Part shown: positions 13,001 to 24,000 of the stretch, piece after piece
How positions within the stretch are numbered: the first letter of the stretch is position 1
Layout of the letters: every line of letters starts with the position of its first letter
Assembly: GCA_949752745.1 (NCBI GenBank)
Contig: OX457033.1
Coordinates: 15,296,156 to 15,360,155, forward strand
Direction of reading: 5' to 3'
DNA length: 64,000 nucleotides
Source: Protula sp. h YS-2021
Taxonomy: Eukaryota > Annelida > Polychaeta > Sabellida > Serpulidae
Program-made: the position numbers and the translations under genes
The notes under the pieces: generated by a model
The model's database searches: none
Told to the model about the DNA's origin: nothing
What the model saw: only the letters and a program-made list of their open reading frames with translations

Positions 13001-16000
13001 GATTAGAGACGCAAATTCTTTTAAATCAGATCAAGAATAAACCTTATATCCCCACTGATACCGTGGAAAAACAAACATATTAACTTCTTCAGATTCTACT
13101 TTTCCATACAAGATTGACGAAGATACGCATCAGCCTCGTTTCATAAAAATTGAACCCCCCCCCCCAACAAATACCTGAAGCCATACCAAGCTACAAGGTT
13201 ACTGAAAATGATAGAATTGAATGAAAAAAACCCTACGTATAAATTCTCATAACACACCAGATGTGTAAATTCAAAATAATTGACATAACCATTCAATAAA
13301 CTATGGACGAGCCTGGGTATTGTACTCACTTTTCGTGACTAGCTGTATTCAGTAATAAGTATACGAGAACATGAGATTAACAAGAAAGAGAGGGCGTAAA
13401 ATTGAATTTAGATACACATAACAGCTAATGAACATGAAAACAACCACTTCATGTCCAAGTCAATTGAAATAAGAAAGTATATATCAGTGCATCACTTAAC
13501 GGTTCTTCAGAATAAATAGATTATTTTGGGTTTCAATCTTGATATTTTTGTGTAATTCATTGAGCTTCTGAATAAAGAATTTTAGGTGGGATTTTAGGTT
13601 TGCACTCAATCTGTCGTGCTATGGACTGTCTCTAAATGTGGATATTCTGCCCGGAGGTCCTTACCTGAACACATTCTTAACAGGTTAGTCTATGGGAAAA
13701 GATATTTGTATCAGATATTGTACAACATTTGGTATCACGGATGACTGTATTATTGAAGAAGGTATTCTATGATGGTCATATAAATCTTAGCAATGATCTT
13801 TCATTTCAATATGACAGACATATATACTGAAGAAAACATCCTTTTCTGTTTCCGCAAAACAGATCTAACATAGAATTATACCATTTTGAAAGCTACACAT
13901 AAAACTTCTAATGAGTAATAAAGCGCAAAGAGTTTGTGTTGCAAAAATGCTATTTCTTTGATAAAATAAAAGCTTTATAAAAGCATGCTGTTTCATGCGA
14001 CGCTACTCGGAACTAAAACGAAAGCCTAAAATCAAGCAAGCGAGATATCAAGCCGCGAAACATTTTGTGCAATGAACTGGGACCCCCTGAAATTTTAGTT
14101 GAGTTGCGAGGTGTTTGCATTTGAAGGACGATAGTTCGTGGAATATTAGATAGTTTGCACAAAAGTTTACTTCTGAGTGTTAGTTAGTGGCTCTACGGAA
14201 TTCAGAAAAGACTACTTCTACGTCTACGTATCAGAAATGGGAAAGATCTAAAGAGGAAAAAGAGTGTATTTTGTTCTCTTTTACTATCTAAGGTATGACC
14301 GGTATAATGAGGACAAATATTTCAATGTGGCACTTGTAAAAAGCAAACGAATTCACCGATGTTTGTTCCTTTCACAGACTAAAAGTGGTGTTGATAAAAC
14401 CTTTATGTAAGCACTTTTGATTATTTTAAGGTTTGGTAGAATTTCCCGCTTTTGCCCTTGCTTGTGTTACAATGAACCAATTTGGAAGAAGAATTTCATT
14501 GTCATCAATGTCCATATTTGCTGGAATTCTTTGCTTAATCACTGTGGTTATCCCATCAAGTAAGTGTATTTGTCCTTGCCTTTTATTTAATCACAAAATG
14601 TATAACATAAAACACTAACAAATTTTCTTAGTTAATTACAGGAGGTATCGTGTCAAGTGTATGCCTCATTTTGATTTCGTTATTCCAGTTATAAGTTTGA
14701 TTCTTTTCGTTTTATTTATTTGCATAGGCAATACATCAGGTAAGTTATTGCGCACTTTTGTTCACTCTAAATTACAGTAATTACCACATTATGAAGTCTT
14801 GTTGGTGCTTACCTGTGGATCTTAAAATTATCTTCATTTTTGTTCACTGTGATATTCTTCAGGTTTAGAAGTCCATAAGTTTTTCTGTGTTTCATTATTT
14901 GTTTTTATTAACTTATGCAACATAAAAAAGTTCTTCTGGGGATGGTTATGCTTATTTTAGTTTTGCAGTGCTTGATGTGAAATTTGCATCAGCTTTAACT
15001 TTATATAGCACTTGACAAAATTATTCTGTATATTTTGGCATTCACTTGAACTTGACTTTAGCATGGGGCGTAAGCCTTTATGTTTTTGTGTATCAATTCA
15101 GTTATAATAAATTTGCTAAACTGTTGGCATTTTTTGTAGATTACAATATCGCGATAACAGTTATCGCCATGACAGCGAAGTTCTTCATAGCTGGCAGTTA
15201 TTGCAGCATGAATGTCTATGTCGCGGAGTTGTACCCAACTGTGGTGCGCAATTTAGGTGTAGGGACGGGATCAATGTGCTCGCGTCTCGGAGGAATAACA
15301 CCCCCTTTCATTATAATTATGGTATGAGTTTTTGTTATCTTACTGGTGAGCTGTTCTGCCTTTATTCGCTATTCAACATGCATGAAATAAAATGATAAAA
15401 CCATAAGAGTGGTTTATCTCCACAACCTAATGTTATCGAATTGGTACTTTCACTCCTCTTGTCCATAATTCAAGGTTAACGAAATAAAATTATAAAATCG
15501 CAGGAACTGTTATACTGATCCTATATATCCGGTACTGGCGTGTACTACTGCTACACGACACTGAAAAGCGAGTACAAAGAATGCGCAATACCAAGGAAGT
15601 GTTTTGGAATTAGTTCAAACGCAATTTTTCACTTCCTGTACAATAATATTCTCTCATAAATGACATACTTTTGCACTTCTCTACAATATCTCTACTCGCT
15701 CAATTATTGCACACTTTCAGCAGTATGCCACATGATTTCTTGGATACTAGAAAAGCAGTGACTACGGCTGTGCGCATCTAGCTGTCGCATATACAGCACA
15801 AATACAACTGTTTTCTTTGAACGCCTAAATGTATTCAATTTAAGGAGAAAGTTTTTTCACAAAGCACATGATGAAATTTTACATTTATATTAACCTTATT
15901 TGCATTTCTCTATCAAAAAATGGAAAGTAATCGCACACATTTTTACTCAAATAACAACATTTTATTATTTGTTTTTTTTTTTCAAATTTGAAAGTATAAT

Positions 16001-16641
16001 TAATTTGATATATGTTTTCAACAGAAGACATTTTTGTTTTTATGCTTTTTTATTTTGTTTATTTATTTTTTGTAGAGAAGATGGTGGAAACATTTGCCAA
16101 TGCTCGTCTTCGGCTGCGTCGCGGTTGTTGCGGGACTGCTGACAACGGCACTTCCGGAGACTCTTCACCAACATCTTCCTGAGACTTTAGAAGACGGCGA
16201 AAATTGTGGAAAGTGTGTACTTTCCAATATAAGAACAACAAACTAAAGCATAAAATCATTATTACAGTTGGTTATAATGCTAGTTAAAGTATAGATACTA
16301 GTACTACCTGAGGCAGGTAGTGTGATTACTAAAGCTAACAATGGTAGCAGTAGTAAAAATAGTAGTAACAGTAGTAGCAGTGGTGAATGTTGAAGTAACA
16401 GGATATATGTAGCAGTAGTAGAAGAAGTAAGTAATGGCAGAAGCAGTACTTGTGCAGGTAGCAGTAATGAAAGGGGCGCCGTTCTTAGTGTCATTCACCA
16501 TAATAATATTTAGCTATTGAAATGTATTGTAAAACAATTTGTAGAGTATCCTGTTGGTCAAGCTGCTGGATGAAACGTAGAAAATTGGACGCAGAAGAAA
16601 TCGACAATACAGGATATACAACTGAGAGCACAGCGCTTTGA
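5962..16641 (+). CDS. SLC22-type organic ion (cation/carnitine-like) transporter, 11 coding exons
   Basis: Joining 5962-6252, 7422-7525, 8420-8574, 10011-10179, 10634-10763, 11166-11272, 13586-13683, 14431-14559, 15140-15321, 16076-16212 and 16545-16641 gives 532 residues with consistent phase at every GT-AG intron; this is close to the usual SLC22 length of about 550. Family features in order: an MDFDHIL start, a glycosylated Cys-containing loop after TM1, WDLVC, a loop 2-3 motif (NAADIFGRK), ESPRW after TM6, YGLSLN in TM7, EFPAF plus NQFGRR after TM8, AELYPTVVRN before TM11 and a double LPET after TM12. SLC22 members sit in the plasma membrane and carry organic cations, zwitterions or anions; the substrate cannot be read here. 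I chose the ATG at 5962 because it gives the family-type start, although an in-frame ATG lies at 5929. The first extracellular loop is shorter than in vertebrate members. No AATAAA was seen close after the stop. Confidence 0.9.
6960..7325. repeat. Degenerate tandem repeat in SLC22 intron 1
   Basis: Irregular units share the blocks 'atgacaccagt', 'ccttgatgttaaac' and 'gatattaaacat', for example at about 7010, 7090, 7240, 7265 and 7290. The copies are strongly diverged, so this is an old minisatellite in the intron before exon 2. No coding potential is visible. Confidence 0.5.
7422..7525 (+). CDS. SLC22-type transporter, exon 2 (TM2)
   Basis: The acceptor atgctttag precedes WDLVCGRE, the usual SLC22 entry to TM2. 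The exon continues through GFLIGSIGFG into the loop 2-3 signature and ends in phase 2 (donor gtgaga). Its last codon joins exon 3 to give NAADIFGRK. Confidence 0.9.
8420..8574 (+). CDS. SLC22-type transporter, exon 3 (TM3-TM4)
   Basis: The acceptor ttgttttag completes an Ile codon, then FGRKLTYC begins TM3 (ISLMLIVVSGSAAAF), followed by TM4 (ILLRLLMGSMVGGAF). The donor is gtaagt, phase 1. Confidence 0.9.
8707..8750 (+). repeat. (CA)-rich microsatellite in SLC22 intron 3
   Basis: Interrupted CA/CATA repeats between exons 3 and 4. Confidence 0.75.
9760..10000 (+). repeat. Retroposon-tail-like sequence expanded into (GTT)n(GAT)n next to SLC22 exon 4
   Basis: A GTT run (9821-9853, with GCT interruptions) passes into an almost pure GAT run of about 147 bases (9854-10000). 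Just upstream, 'gtaaggcgcttaggtgc' and 'ccccatataaatgcc' resemble the 3' end of CR1/L2-type retroposons, which commonly finish in trinucleotide repeats. The array ends ten bases before the start of exon 4, so the acceptor's pyrimidine tract is only 'ttttcttcag'. Confidence 0.75.
10011..10179 (+). CDS. SLC22-type transporter, exon 4 (TM5-TM6)
   Basis: The exon opens TMEITGTEHRMKSG (loop 4-5, with the conserved E and R), then TM5 (SLGILALVLAAYI) and TM6 (LQLFLSSSCVLFL). Donor gtaagt, phase 2. The long GAT array directly precedes its acceptor. Confidence 0.9.
10634..10763 (+). CDS. SLC22-type transporter, exon 5 (start of central cytoplasmic loop)
   Basis: It begins LIAESPRWQMVQGR; ESPRW is a family hallmark after TM6. 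The rest is charged (EAIREIKRAACMNKK) and belongs to the large cytoplasmic loop. Donor gtattc, phase 0. Confidence 0.88.
11166..11272 (+). CDS. SLC22-type transporter, exon 6 (loop 6-7)
   Basis: Acceptor tgcttttgcag. The charged loop (KSDVKQEKKAIQ) is followed by LVDLVRTPNMRRKT, the usual lead-in to TM7. It ends in phase 2 with donor gtgagt. Confidence 0.88.
11930..12740. repeat. Degenerate palindromic 'GATATCAAAAATT' repeat field in SLC22 intron 6
   Basis: Many diverged copies of 'gatatcaaaaatta' and its reverse complement 'taatttttgatatc' follow each other, for example at about 12048, 12065, 12140, 12172, 12265 and 12316, with related 'gagagaaaaatt' variants to about 12690. The units face both ways, so hairpins can form. 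No open reading frame of interest was seen. Confidence 0.55.
13586..13683 (+). CDS. SLC22-type transporter, exon 7 (TM7)
   Basis: Acceptor gaattttag. The peptide runs WDFRFALNLSCYGLSLN, matching the YYGLSLN signature of SLC22 TM7, then NVDILPGGPYLNTFLTG. Donor gttagt, phase 1. Confidence 0.9.
14431..14559 (+). CDS. SLC22-type transporter, exon 8 (TM8-TM9)
   Basis: Starts LVEFPAFALACV (the family E-x-PA motif), then MNQFGRRISL, the second-half copy of MFS motif A, and TM9 (SIFAGILCLITVVI). Donor gtaagt, phase 1. Confidence 0.9.
15140..15321 (+). CDS. SLC22-type transporter, exon 9 (TM10-TM11)
   Basis: Acceptor tttttgtag. Contains VAELYPTVVRNLGVG, the strongest SLC22 signature, flanked by hydrophobic helices (VIAMTAKFFIAGSYC and GGITPPFIIIM). 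Donor gtatga, phase 0. Confidence 0.92.
16076..16212 (+). CDS. SLC22-type transporter, exon 10 (TM12 and LPET motif)
   Basis: Acceptor tttttgtag. TM12 (LVFGCVAVVAGLLTTA) is followed by LPETLHQHLPETLED, the expected post-TM12 sequence. Donor gtgtgt, phase 2. Confidence 0.9.
16290..16470 (+). repeat. Imperfect (AGT/GTA)n trinucleotide repeat in SLC22 intron 10
   Basis: Interrupted runs such as 'agtagtagcagtggt' fill most of the short last intron. They produce long but meaningless open frames on the minus strand. Confidence 0.7.
16545..16641 (+). CDS. SLC22-type transporter, exon 11 (C-terminal tail)
   Basis: Cytoplasmic tail rich in Cys and basic residues (CWSSCWMKRRK), ending GYTTESTAL and TGA at 16639-16641. 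The TAL end fits a class I PDZ-binding consensus (S/T-x-hydrophobic). Such an end is known in several SLC22 proteins; binding here is only inferred. Confidence 0.82.
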
Positions 16642-16954
16642 TGAGATATATCACGTTGCAGCCCATAGCAAATTTTGTTGTTTATAGTGCTGATCTAGCA
16701 GTCCCGATTCAAATCAAACCACGGATGATAAGCAACGGAGTGACCTGGGCTCCTATTCCCTAATCCAGACGAATTCAATGGTTTAGATCACGTAATTCAG
16801 ATTTTGGCCCCTTGAACTTTTGGCCATCACCTAATCACTTTAAACATCTGTGCTTTGTCACACGACTTATCTGGTGTTTTGATTATAACTGCAATATCTG
16901 CATTGGTGTTTAATGCCCGGTCATTCTCCAAATTGTAAGTTTGTCTGTTTCCCA

Positions 16955-18260
16955 GAGCATAATTGCAAGCGTTCATAAAATGGCTCTTGTTCGTCCTCTT
17001 TTGAAAAAACTTTCACTAGATAATGTAAAATCTCTCAAATTTAACTTTTATTTCAAAGTTAATTCATCACGCTGTCAGTATTCAGTTTACACGTCACGTT
17101 GAGACACATATGTTGAAAGAAGAACAATTCGCATATCGCCAGTTCAGTAGTACAGCCTTATGAAAACTTCGACGATGTCCTGCTGAGCCGAGATATTCGA
17201 CAAGCAGTCCTAGTGAGTCTACTCGACTTAAACGCGGCTTTCGGCACTGTCGATCATAGCATTCTCCTACGAGTTTTGTTGCAGCAGGTACGGCCTTAAA
17301 TGGTTCATATCATACCTAAGTGATCGAACGATGCGTGTTGTCATCAATGAGGCAATGTCTGAGATGTTTGAACTAGAATGACCGCCCCCCCCCCCAGAAT
17401 CCAGGCTGGAGGGCGTGACTGTACGGTCAGTATATCCGATGTCTTGGCTTACTGTTGCCAATTCTAGTGCTCGAAATAGACTCCTTAGATCTTGCTGACG
17501 AACTCTACAAAAGAGCCCCTTTCGCTCGTAACCTCGGAATGATAATAGATTCACACATCTCCCTTGAACAGCAGATCAATTATGATAGAAAAAGATGCTT
17601 TTATTTCCTCAAATGGATCAAAGACATTCGACCATATATCACCGAAAATCTTGCAAAGGTTTCAATTCACGTTCTAGTTGTGAGCAGATTGGAATACTGC
17701 AATGCTTTGTATATTGGTCTGCCTCCTTCACCGTCTTCAATCCGTATTAAATTATGTCTCTAGGGTCTCTAGGGCTATCTCGGGAAGATATCAGGGTATG
17801 TCAGTCTCTGCAGAGAAAAGAATTGTTTTAAAATGAGCGTTTTAGTGTACAAAGCATTTCATAAATCTACCCCAAAACTACAGATCGGATATGATGAAAC
17901 CACACAACCCTCATAGAGCACAATGTTCTTCCGCCATTCACCGCCTTATCGCATCTAAAACCAGTCTTAAGTACGGTGATACGGCCTTCTCAGTGGAGGG
18001 ACCGAGAGAATCGAACAAGCTTCAATTACACATCAGAAACGCCAAGTCATTTTTCACATTCAGAAAACTACTAAAAACTTATTTGTTCAAAAGTGCATAT
18101 AATTGAAGATAAGTGAACATATCCTGGTGTTATTATTGTTATTCTTGTACTATTGATGGTGTTACCTTATGTTAGTGTACATATTTGGTCTTAAGACCAT
18201 TATTGACAATGTTGCACTTAGTGCTAGTCTAAATAAGCGCGTTATAACAAAACAGGTAGA
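16955..18260 (+). pseudogene. Non-LTR retrotransposon (CR1/L2-like LINE) remnant, reverse transcriptase
   Basis: Broken reading frames carry LINE reverse transcriptase pieces in the right order: VRPLLKKLSLDN (about 16990), LLDLNAAFGTVDHSILL (about 17218, first catalytic Asp region), YLSDRTMRV (about 17315), then a jump across a poly-C tract (about 17383) to the thumb part (LGMIIDSHISLEQQI, SRLEYCNALYIGLP) and the end motif FSVEGPRESNKLQLHIRNA (about 17973-18030). The block with the YADD-type catalytic box is missing. The tail (18120-18260) has an 'agcgcgttataac' element like LINE 3' ends. It lies between the two convergent transporter genes and must be dead. Confidence 0.8.
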
Positions 18261-20383
18261 ATAATAATCTAACGTTTACGTTCTGGTCAATATTAGAATT
18301 TGCCTTCTTTGGAATTGACCACCCTAAATTACAGCAGTGACCAAAATCATGCAAAATTAAAGAAGGAACATTTTGTACTTTAACACATCTAGACCAGATA
18401 TTTTAATGAATCCGGTCCTTTATCTCCACAAGCAAAACAGATCTACTAAAATTTGTATGTATCTTCGCATTAACTGTATTTTGATCAGTACACTATTCGT
18501 GTGTCAAATTAACGACTAATAAACTAAATGATTGCATTGTCAATACTGTTTTTATCTTCTCCATCTATAATAAACATCTATCAGAATCCTTGTGGTTAAA
18601 GTTGTAATTTTAGGTGCATCATGTTTAGTTTACTGATTGGTCTATATCACTAAAATGCTTTTACATGTATCTTACAACCATTATTTGAATTACACAAAAC
18701 TCTTTGCATGTTATTCCAGAGATTTCATCGGCAAAAAAATAGACGCTTTGTATAAATTCATTGTGACTGACATCAGCAGATTTTGCGATGGCGAGCGGGA
18801 AAGGAGCGAAACAGAATAGAATAGAAAATCGAAACCACTTACATGGGTTCCGCTTTTTTAATTAAAGAGTTAATTCTAGAACATTTAGTGACAATAATAG
18901 GACCAATTAATAGCACATTAATTATGGCCTATTCAAAAAAGAATTAATAAAAAATTTCCTATATCTTTTGACATCATTTCCGGCTGGAGTCTCTTGGACA
19001 TTTGATCTTCACGTCGAATATAGTGTTTGTAAGTAGCACTTGACCACCGCCCACGATACCTCATTTCCCATTCTTTCCGGCGGGGTTTGCACTAGTAGCA
19101 CCTCGAATAAGTGTTGTGAAAAGTCGAAATCTAATTCAACCGATTTAATTGCGTCTTTTTGTCATTTAAACAATGACTTTCTGTATCAATGTATGACCAC
19201 AACGAGTCCTAAAGAAGGGTTCATCGGTGTTCGGATTCATGGCATATTTCTTTAAAATGCAAAACGCACAAATTGATACATGAGCACAAACGTATCGTAT
19301 GCGGGTCCTATGCCCGACGCATCGATTTTGAGCTAATTTAAAAGAATTTATTGACCGAGTGCATATCACAGGTTGAAGGAAGCTTTGAATTCTCTGTAGG
19401 TGCGCACACATAAGCTGGCATCAGGCCAAAATCAGCTTATGCTGTAGCTGCCAAAAATATGACATCAACTGAATGCAAAAATGCTCGGTGATCTTAGTTA
19501 AAAATAAAATCAGCATGGCATGAGAGGATATAGGTGGAATATTGCTTCATACAGTTGGTAGCAAAGCTTTCTCTACAAGATTTCGAAACAAAAATGTATC
19601 TCCTAATATCTACGTGTCTGCAGTGAATATATAAAAAGTCAAACCGAAAGAATACCGCTTACAAGTTCCAAAATGCTTTTTAAATTGAGAAACTTATTTT
19701 TAAAGTGCTAAATATAATGCTGTTGTGAAAACATGGTCGTTTCTAGATCTCCCAGACATTATCATTTTGCAACTGCTAACATATTAGTGACTAACGAGCA
19801 TATGGAGTGTGAAATGATAACTAAAGAGAGTTTGTACACATATATATTGTATTTTTTCTACTCTGCATGTTGAATACAAAGTAAATACCTGAATAAAATC
19901 CTTTAATAATACAGCAAAGTTAGATTAGCTCTCTTAAATTTTATCAATCACTTCCTACTTTGCTTTATCTTCCTGTCCAGTTAAAATATCAAATATTTTC
20001 AAAAGATCTGAACTGTGAATTGGCTTATTAAAATAACCATGAGAATAATAGGTGCGGAAAGCTAGCAATTATCAAATAGAAAGAAAACCTTAATGCATAA
20101 ATTTTAAATTCATATTATATATCTAACAAATTATTCGTTCTGCAATATAACTAAGAAAATAATTTCATTACTACACTTAAGCTTCTCTCGCCATAACGGA
20201 ATCAACAATGGTATTTTAAAAAGTTAAAAAAAATTATCTTCATGTAGCTAAGTACTTGGTAAAATTTAGAAAATAGTATTAATTACTTTAAACATTTATG
20301 TAGACATTTTTGAATACTGATATTACTACTAATAACTGATACTGTTATTCTTTGTAAATTCATCAACTTCTGCTTTAAGCAAA
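18261..20383. other. Intergenic region between the convergent transporter genes
   Basis: No gene or clear repeat could be supported. The sequence is AT-rich with scattered short open stretches. It should include the 3' untranslated region of the minus-strand Spinster-like gene, but I saw no unambiguous polyadenylation signal. Confidence 0.55.
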
Positions 20384-20854
20384 TCAGTTGCTTTCTTTGC
20401 AATCCTTCAATTGCAAGTCATCAAAAGCGACAAGGTTAGAGCTTGAGCTGAAATCTCCGCCTTTGCTTTGAATGGTTTGCTCACTAGATGGCGTTTTCTT
20501 CATGTCATAATCGATGCTATGCCTCTCACGATACATCACCATTAACAACGTCACGACAAACAATAAAGCAGCGCATATATACATGCCAGGGAAGAGAATA
20601 ATCAAGGCCGCTCTGTAGTTGAGAGAGTCTGTTAGTGGGGTCACCAGTAAGGTCATATTACCGCCAATTATTTGGATGATGAAGAAATACACAGCCACTG
20701 CGCTTGCGGAGAGGTCTGATGGGCATAATTCAATCACAATAGCTACGCACACACCAAGCCACATCTCGCCGACCAGATAACCACAGATATGACTCAAGAA
20801 TGCGTAAGGTGGCGCGAGTAAAAGTAATCCCACTTGAAATGGCGCAGCACCCAA
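20384..20854 (-). CDS. Spinster-like transporter, exon 9 (last transmembrane helices and tail)
   Basis: 157 codons after the acceptor tctgttcttag. It holds four hydrophobic helices (VGLLLLAPPYAFL, MWLGVCVAIVIEL, YFFIIQIIGGNMTLLV, CAALLFVVTLLMVMY) and a polar tail of about 50 residues (serine-rich GGDFSSSSNL) ending at TGA 20386-20384. Confidence 0.88.
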   Translation of the reverse strand: MGAAPFQVGLLLLAPPYAFLSHICGYLVGEMWLGVCVAIVIELCPSDLSASAVAVYFFIIQIIGGNMTLLVTPLTDSLNYRAALIILFPGMYICAALLFVVTLLMVMYRERHSIDYDMKKTPSSEQTIQSKGGDFSSSSNLVAFDDLQLKDCKESN

Positions 20855-20985
20855 CTAAGAACAGAAAAATTCAGGAACCGAGTTGTAGTGACCATATTGT
20901 TCAGATCGTGTTTTAATGACCAACTTCAACCAATATTTAAAAAAAAACAAGTATGACACATTTAAGGATACGTTTAACACATGTC

Positions 20986-21066
<81 letters not shown>

Positions 21067-24000
21067 TGGATTTAGCAAAGTGCTCTTATGAAACATTAAA
21101 CCAGAGAAAATGTTAGTCAGCAAAATATATGTGGTCTAATCGCTTTAATACTATGTGAACGTGTATTTCCGTATAGCATATAAATACAAATTTTGACTGA
21201 TTGGTGTAAAATATGAAACCCGATAATGGCAAACATAATCATTCGCCACTAAAAGAAATTACGTTTCGCCCAATCGCCGTGAAAGCATATGCATGTTACA
21301 TGGCTAGATCACGTCTCAAAAATGAACATTTATTATTAAACCAAATAATCATTGAAAAAGTCAACAGCATTAGAAGACTCACACAGCAGCCGATCAGTAC
21401 AAGAAGTCTTCCCTTTGCGCGGCCATTTCTAGACAAACGATCAGATAAATATCCTCCACCAAACGAGCCGGCAGAGCCGAAGATCAGCGGAATCCACGAC
21501 ATATAATAGGTTATCTAAAATCATAGCATAGGTTATCGAAAACCATAGCATGTTATAGGTTAGCCAGCAGCATGACATTCATTAGGCTACCTAAAACCGT
21601 GACATGTCCCACAATATGTTAGTTAAAATCATGACATGTAATGTTATCTAAAATCATGACATGTAACGTGTCATCCGAAACCATGACATAACGCTTCGCA
21701 TATAAAACAATGTTATCCAAGCATGGCAGATAATGTGTTACCTAAGCGTGTTGTGTAATATGCTCTCTAAACAACGCGAAAATGTAAGGGACTATCTAAA
21801 CACGGTTTTATTATATTACTTAAATATAATAACAATACATTGTCTTCGCAACACATTCAACATATAACTAATATGATTTCAATATTGCCTAAACACGACA
21901 TTTAATAATATCTAAATTGTATTTGTTAGCCAAATAAATTAAGTAAAAGTCTTCCGCCCGTTTGCCGATCCAGGACGGATTCTCACTTGCGATCTTTAGA
22001 TTACCAGTTCTTGCTAAAATGAGCAAACCGTCACCCACTTACGCCCACTTATTTTCCTCTTCACCATGAAAACTTCTCTTACATTTGTCTCTGGATAGTA
22101 CTCCTCGAAGTAGAGGACGATGTTGTAAGCCCACACAATGCCAGCGCCGTTCCTGATGGCGCCCGCAAAGCACAGCATGAGAAGCACGGGATCAACGAAG
22201 CACTTGCCTGCTCTCTTCAGCCGCAGCAGCAGGCCTTTGTACTTGGACAGGGCGTCCTGATTGTCACGTATAAAATGTTGTTGGTAGTATGTTGTTGTTT
22301 TTGTGATTTGTGGTTTGTATGTTGTTGTTGTTGTGCGCAGTTGGTGTGTTGTTGTTGTTTTATTGTGTTTGTATGTCGTGGAATGGTGTTTGACATTGAG
22401 TTGTTTGGTGTTGTATTTATTAGTTATGTTATTGTCGTGTATTTTATTCAGACTTTGTAGATTTGTTTGGTTGTTGGCGTGTTGTTGCATTGTGTTGTAG
22501 TTGTTAAGATGTCGGTGTTGAGTTGTTAAGAGCCGTTGTTATGTCGTCGTTATAAAAATGAGAGACAAAAACATAAGATATTCAAATTGTGAGATAACAG
22601 GATTAACTACAAGTTTAGAGCTTAGAAGCCTTTAAAATGAAAGGATTATAGAGAGCCTTTAAAGGGAAAGGAGTATGCAAATGCCATCTGAACAGATTTA
22701 TTAAGAATTCCCTTGACATGCTTTTAGACAACCAGTATTTTAACTGTGCTTTTAATTATTTTACAAAAAGCATAAGGTGCTGTTTACCTCTGTATTAGGG
22801 TCCAGCTCTACTTTTGGATTCTTTACTGTTAGTAAAACCAAAATACCCATCAAAATACCTGAAAGATAAAACAGTACTATAGCCTTGTATCACTCAGATA
22901 CTCTTACAAACTAGTTCTCTTGTGCAGCACAAAGGATTGAATAACTCCTAAAACCTTGCTTTCTTGAGCAACAGAATACTTGTTGGGTATCAGCTACATT
23001 AAAAACAATATTATGGCACACATATATGCCCTACAAGTATAACGGACTCATTCACACCTGGTACACCAGTAATAAAGTAGACAGGCCGCCAGCCTAAGTC
23101 CTCTACAGCGATGATGAGAACGAAAGACATGCTGTAACCGAGGAATATGCCCCAGTAGAAGAAGCCAATGGCGGCAGCTCGCTGCTCCTGTGTGAAGTAG
23201 TAGGAGATCAGGCTTGTACTGAATGGCACGCAGCCCGCCGCACTGTAAAAGGGGTTGAAATAGAACTTAATGACTTTGTTAATATATTTTGTATTTGGTA
23301 TAATAAGATGTCTCGTAATGCATGCATTTAAATATCAAGCAATGCTTATATCAGAACCTAGAAGATCAGACTATCCTCACTGCAATAAAACAATGAGTGT
23401 TTATGATGTATGTGTATATGCAGATGTCGATATATGTGTAGATTTAAGTAATGGTTATGCAAAAGTCGCAATAACAGCAGAGGAGTGGCGATGTTGATAG
23501 TTTAAGTGCAGTTTCCGTACTTACAGAGCTTTGACAAACCAAGAGACACAAGTTAAGTCCTTGAATATTCATAATTCACCTAGTATACAACAATCGACGA
23601 CCATGTGCCAGTCCAAGAGTTCGAAACCTTACAATATTACAAAAGACGATTTGCCAGTACGCGTACACATTCGCAGACAACAACGCGAAGAAGTAGACGC
23701 CAGATGGCGATGTAATAGTAGAGATGCACAAGTATTTGCACCTTTCCGAGAAACGCGTGCCCTTTAGTAATAAGTGAAAGAGTACTTACAACACGCCAAG
23801 AAGCAGGCGGGCAACGGCAATGTGCCAGTACGTCTGTGCAAAGCCACCAAGGACCGTCATGCAGCTCCACGTGATAATACAGAAGCTGAGCACACGCACT
23901 TTGTTGATTTGTCCGATCTCGGTCGTCATTCCTGCAACAGCATCAGCAACAAATTTCTTTATCGCTCCAGTTGGTTCATTGACCGAAATAATACAAACTG

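Noticed and set aside
22040..22060. Alternative donor (gtaagt) for Spinster-like exon 7
   Set aside because: It looks strong but ends in a phase that puts exon 8 out of frame; the donor after PETN keeps the frame.
22014..22490. 158-codon minus frame extending upstream of Spinster-like exon 7
   Set aside because: The upstream part (Asn/Thr-rich) is translated GTT-rich intron repeat; only 22083-22256 is kept as exon.
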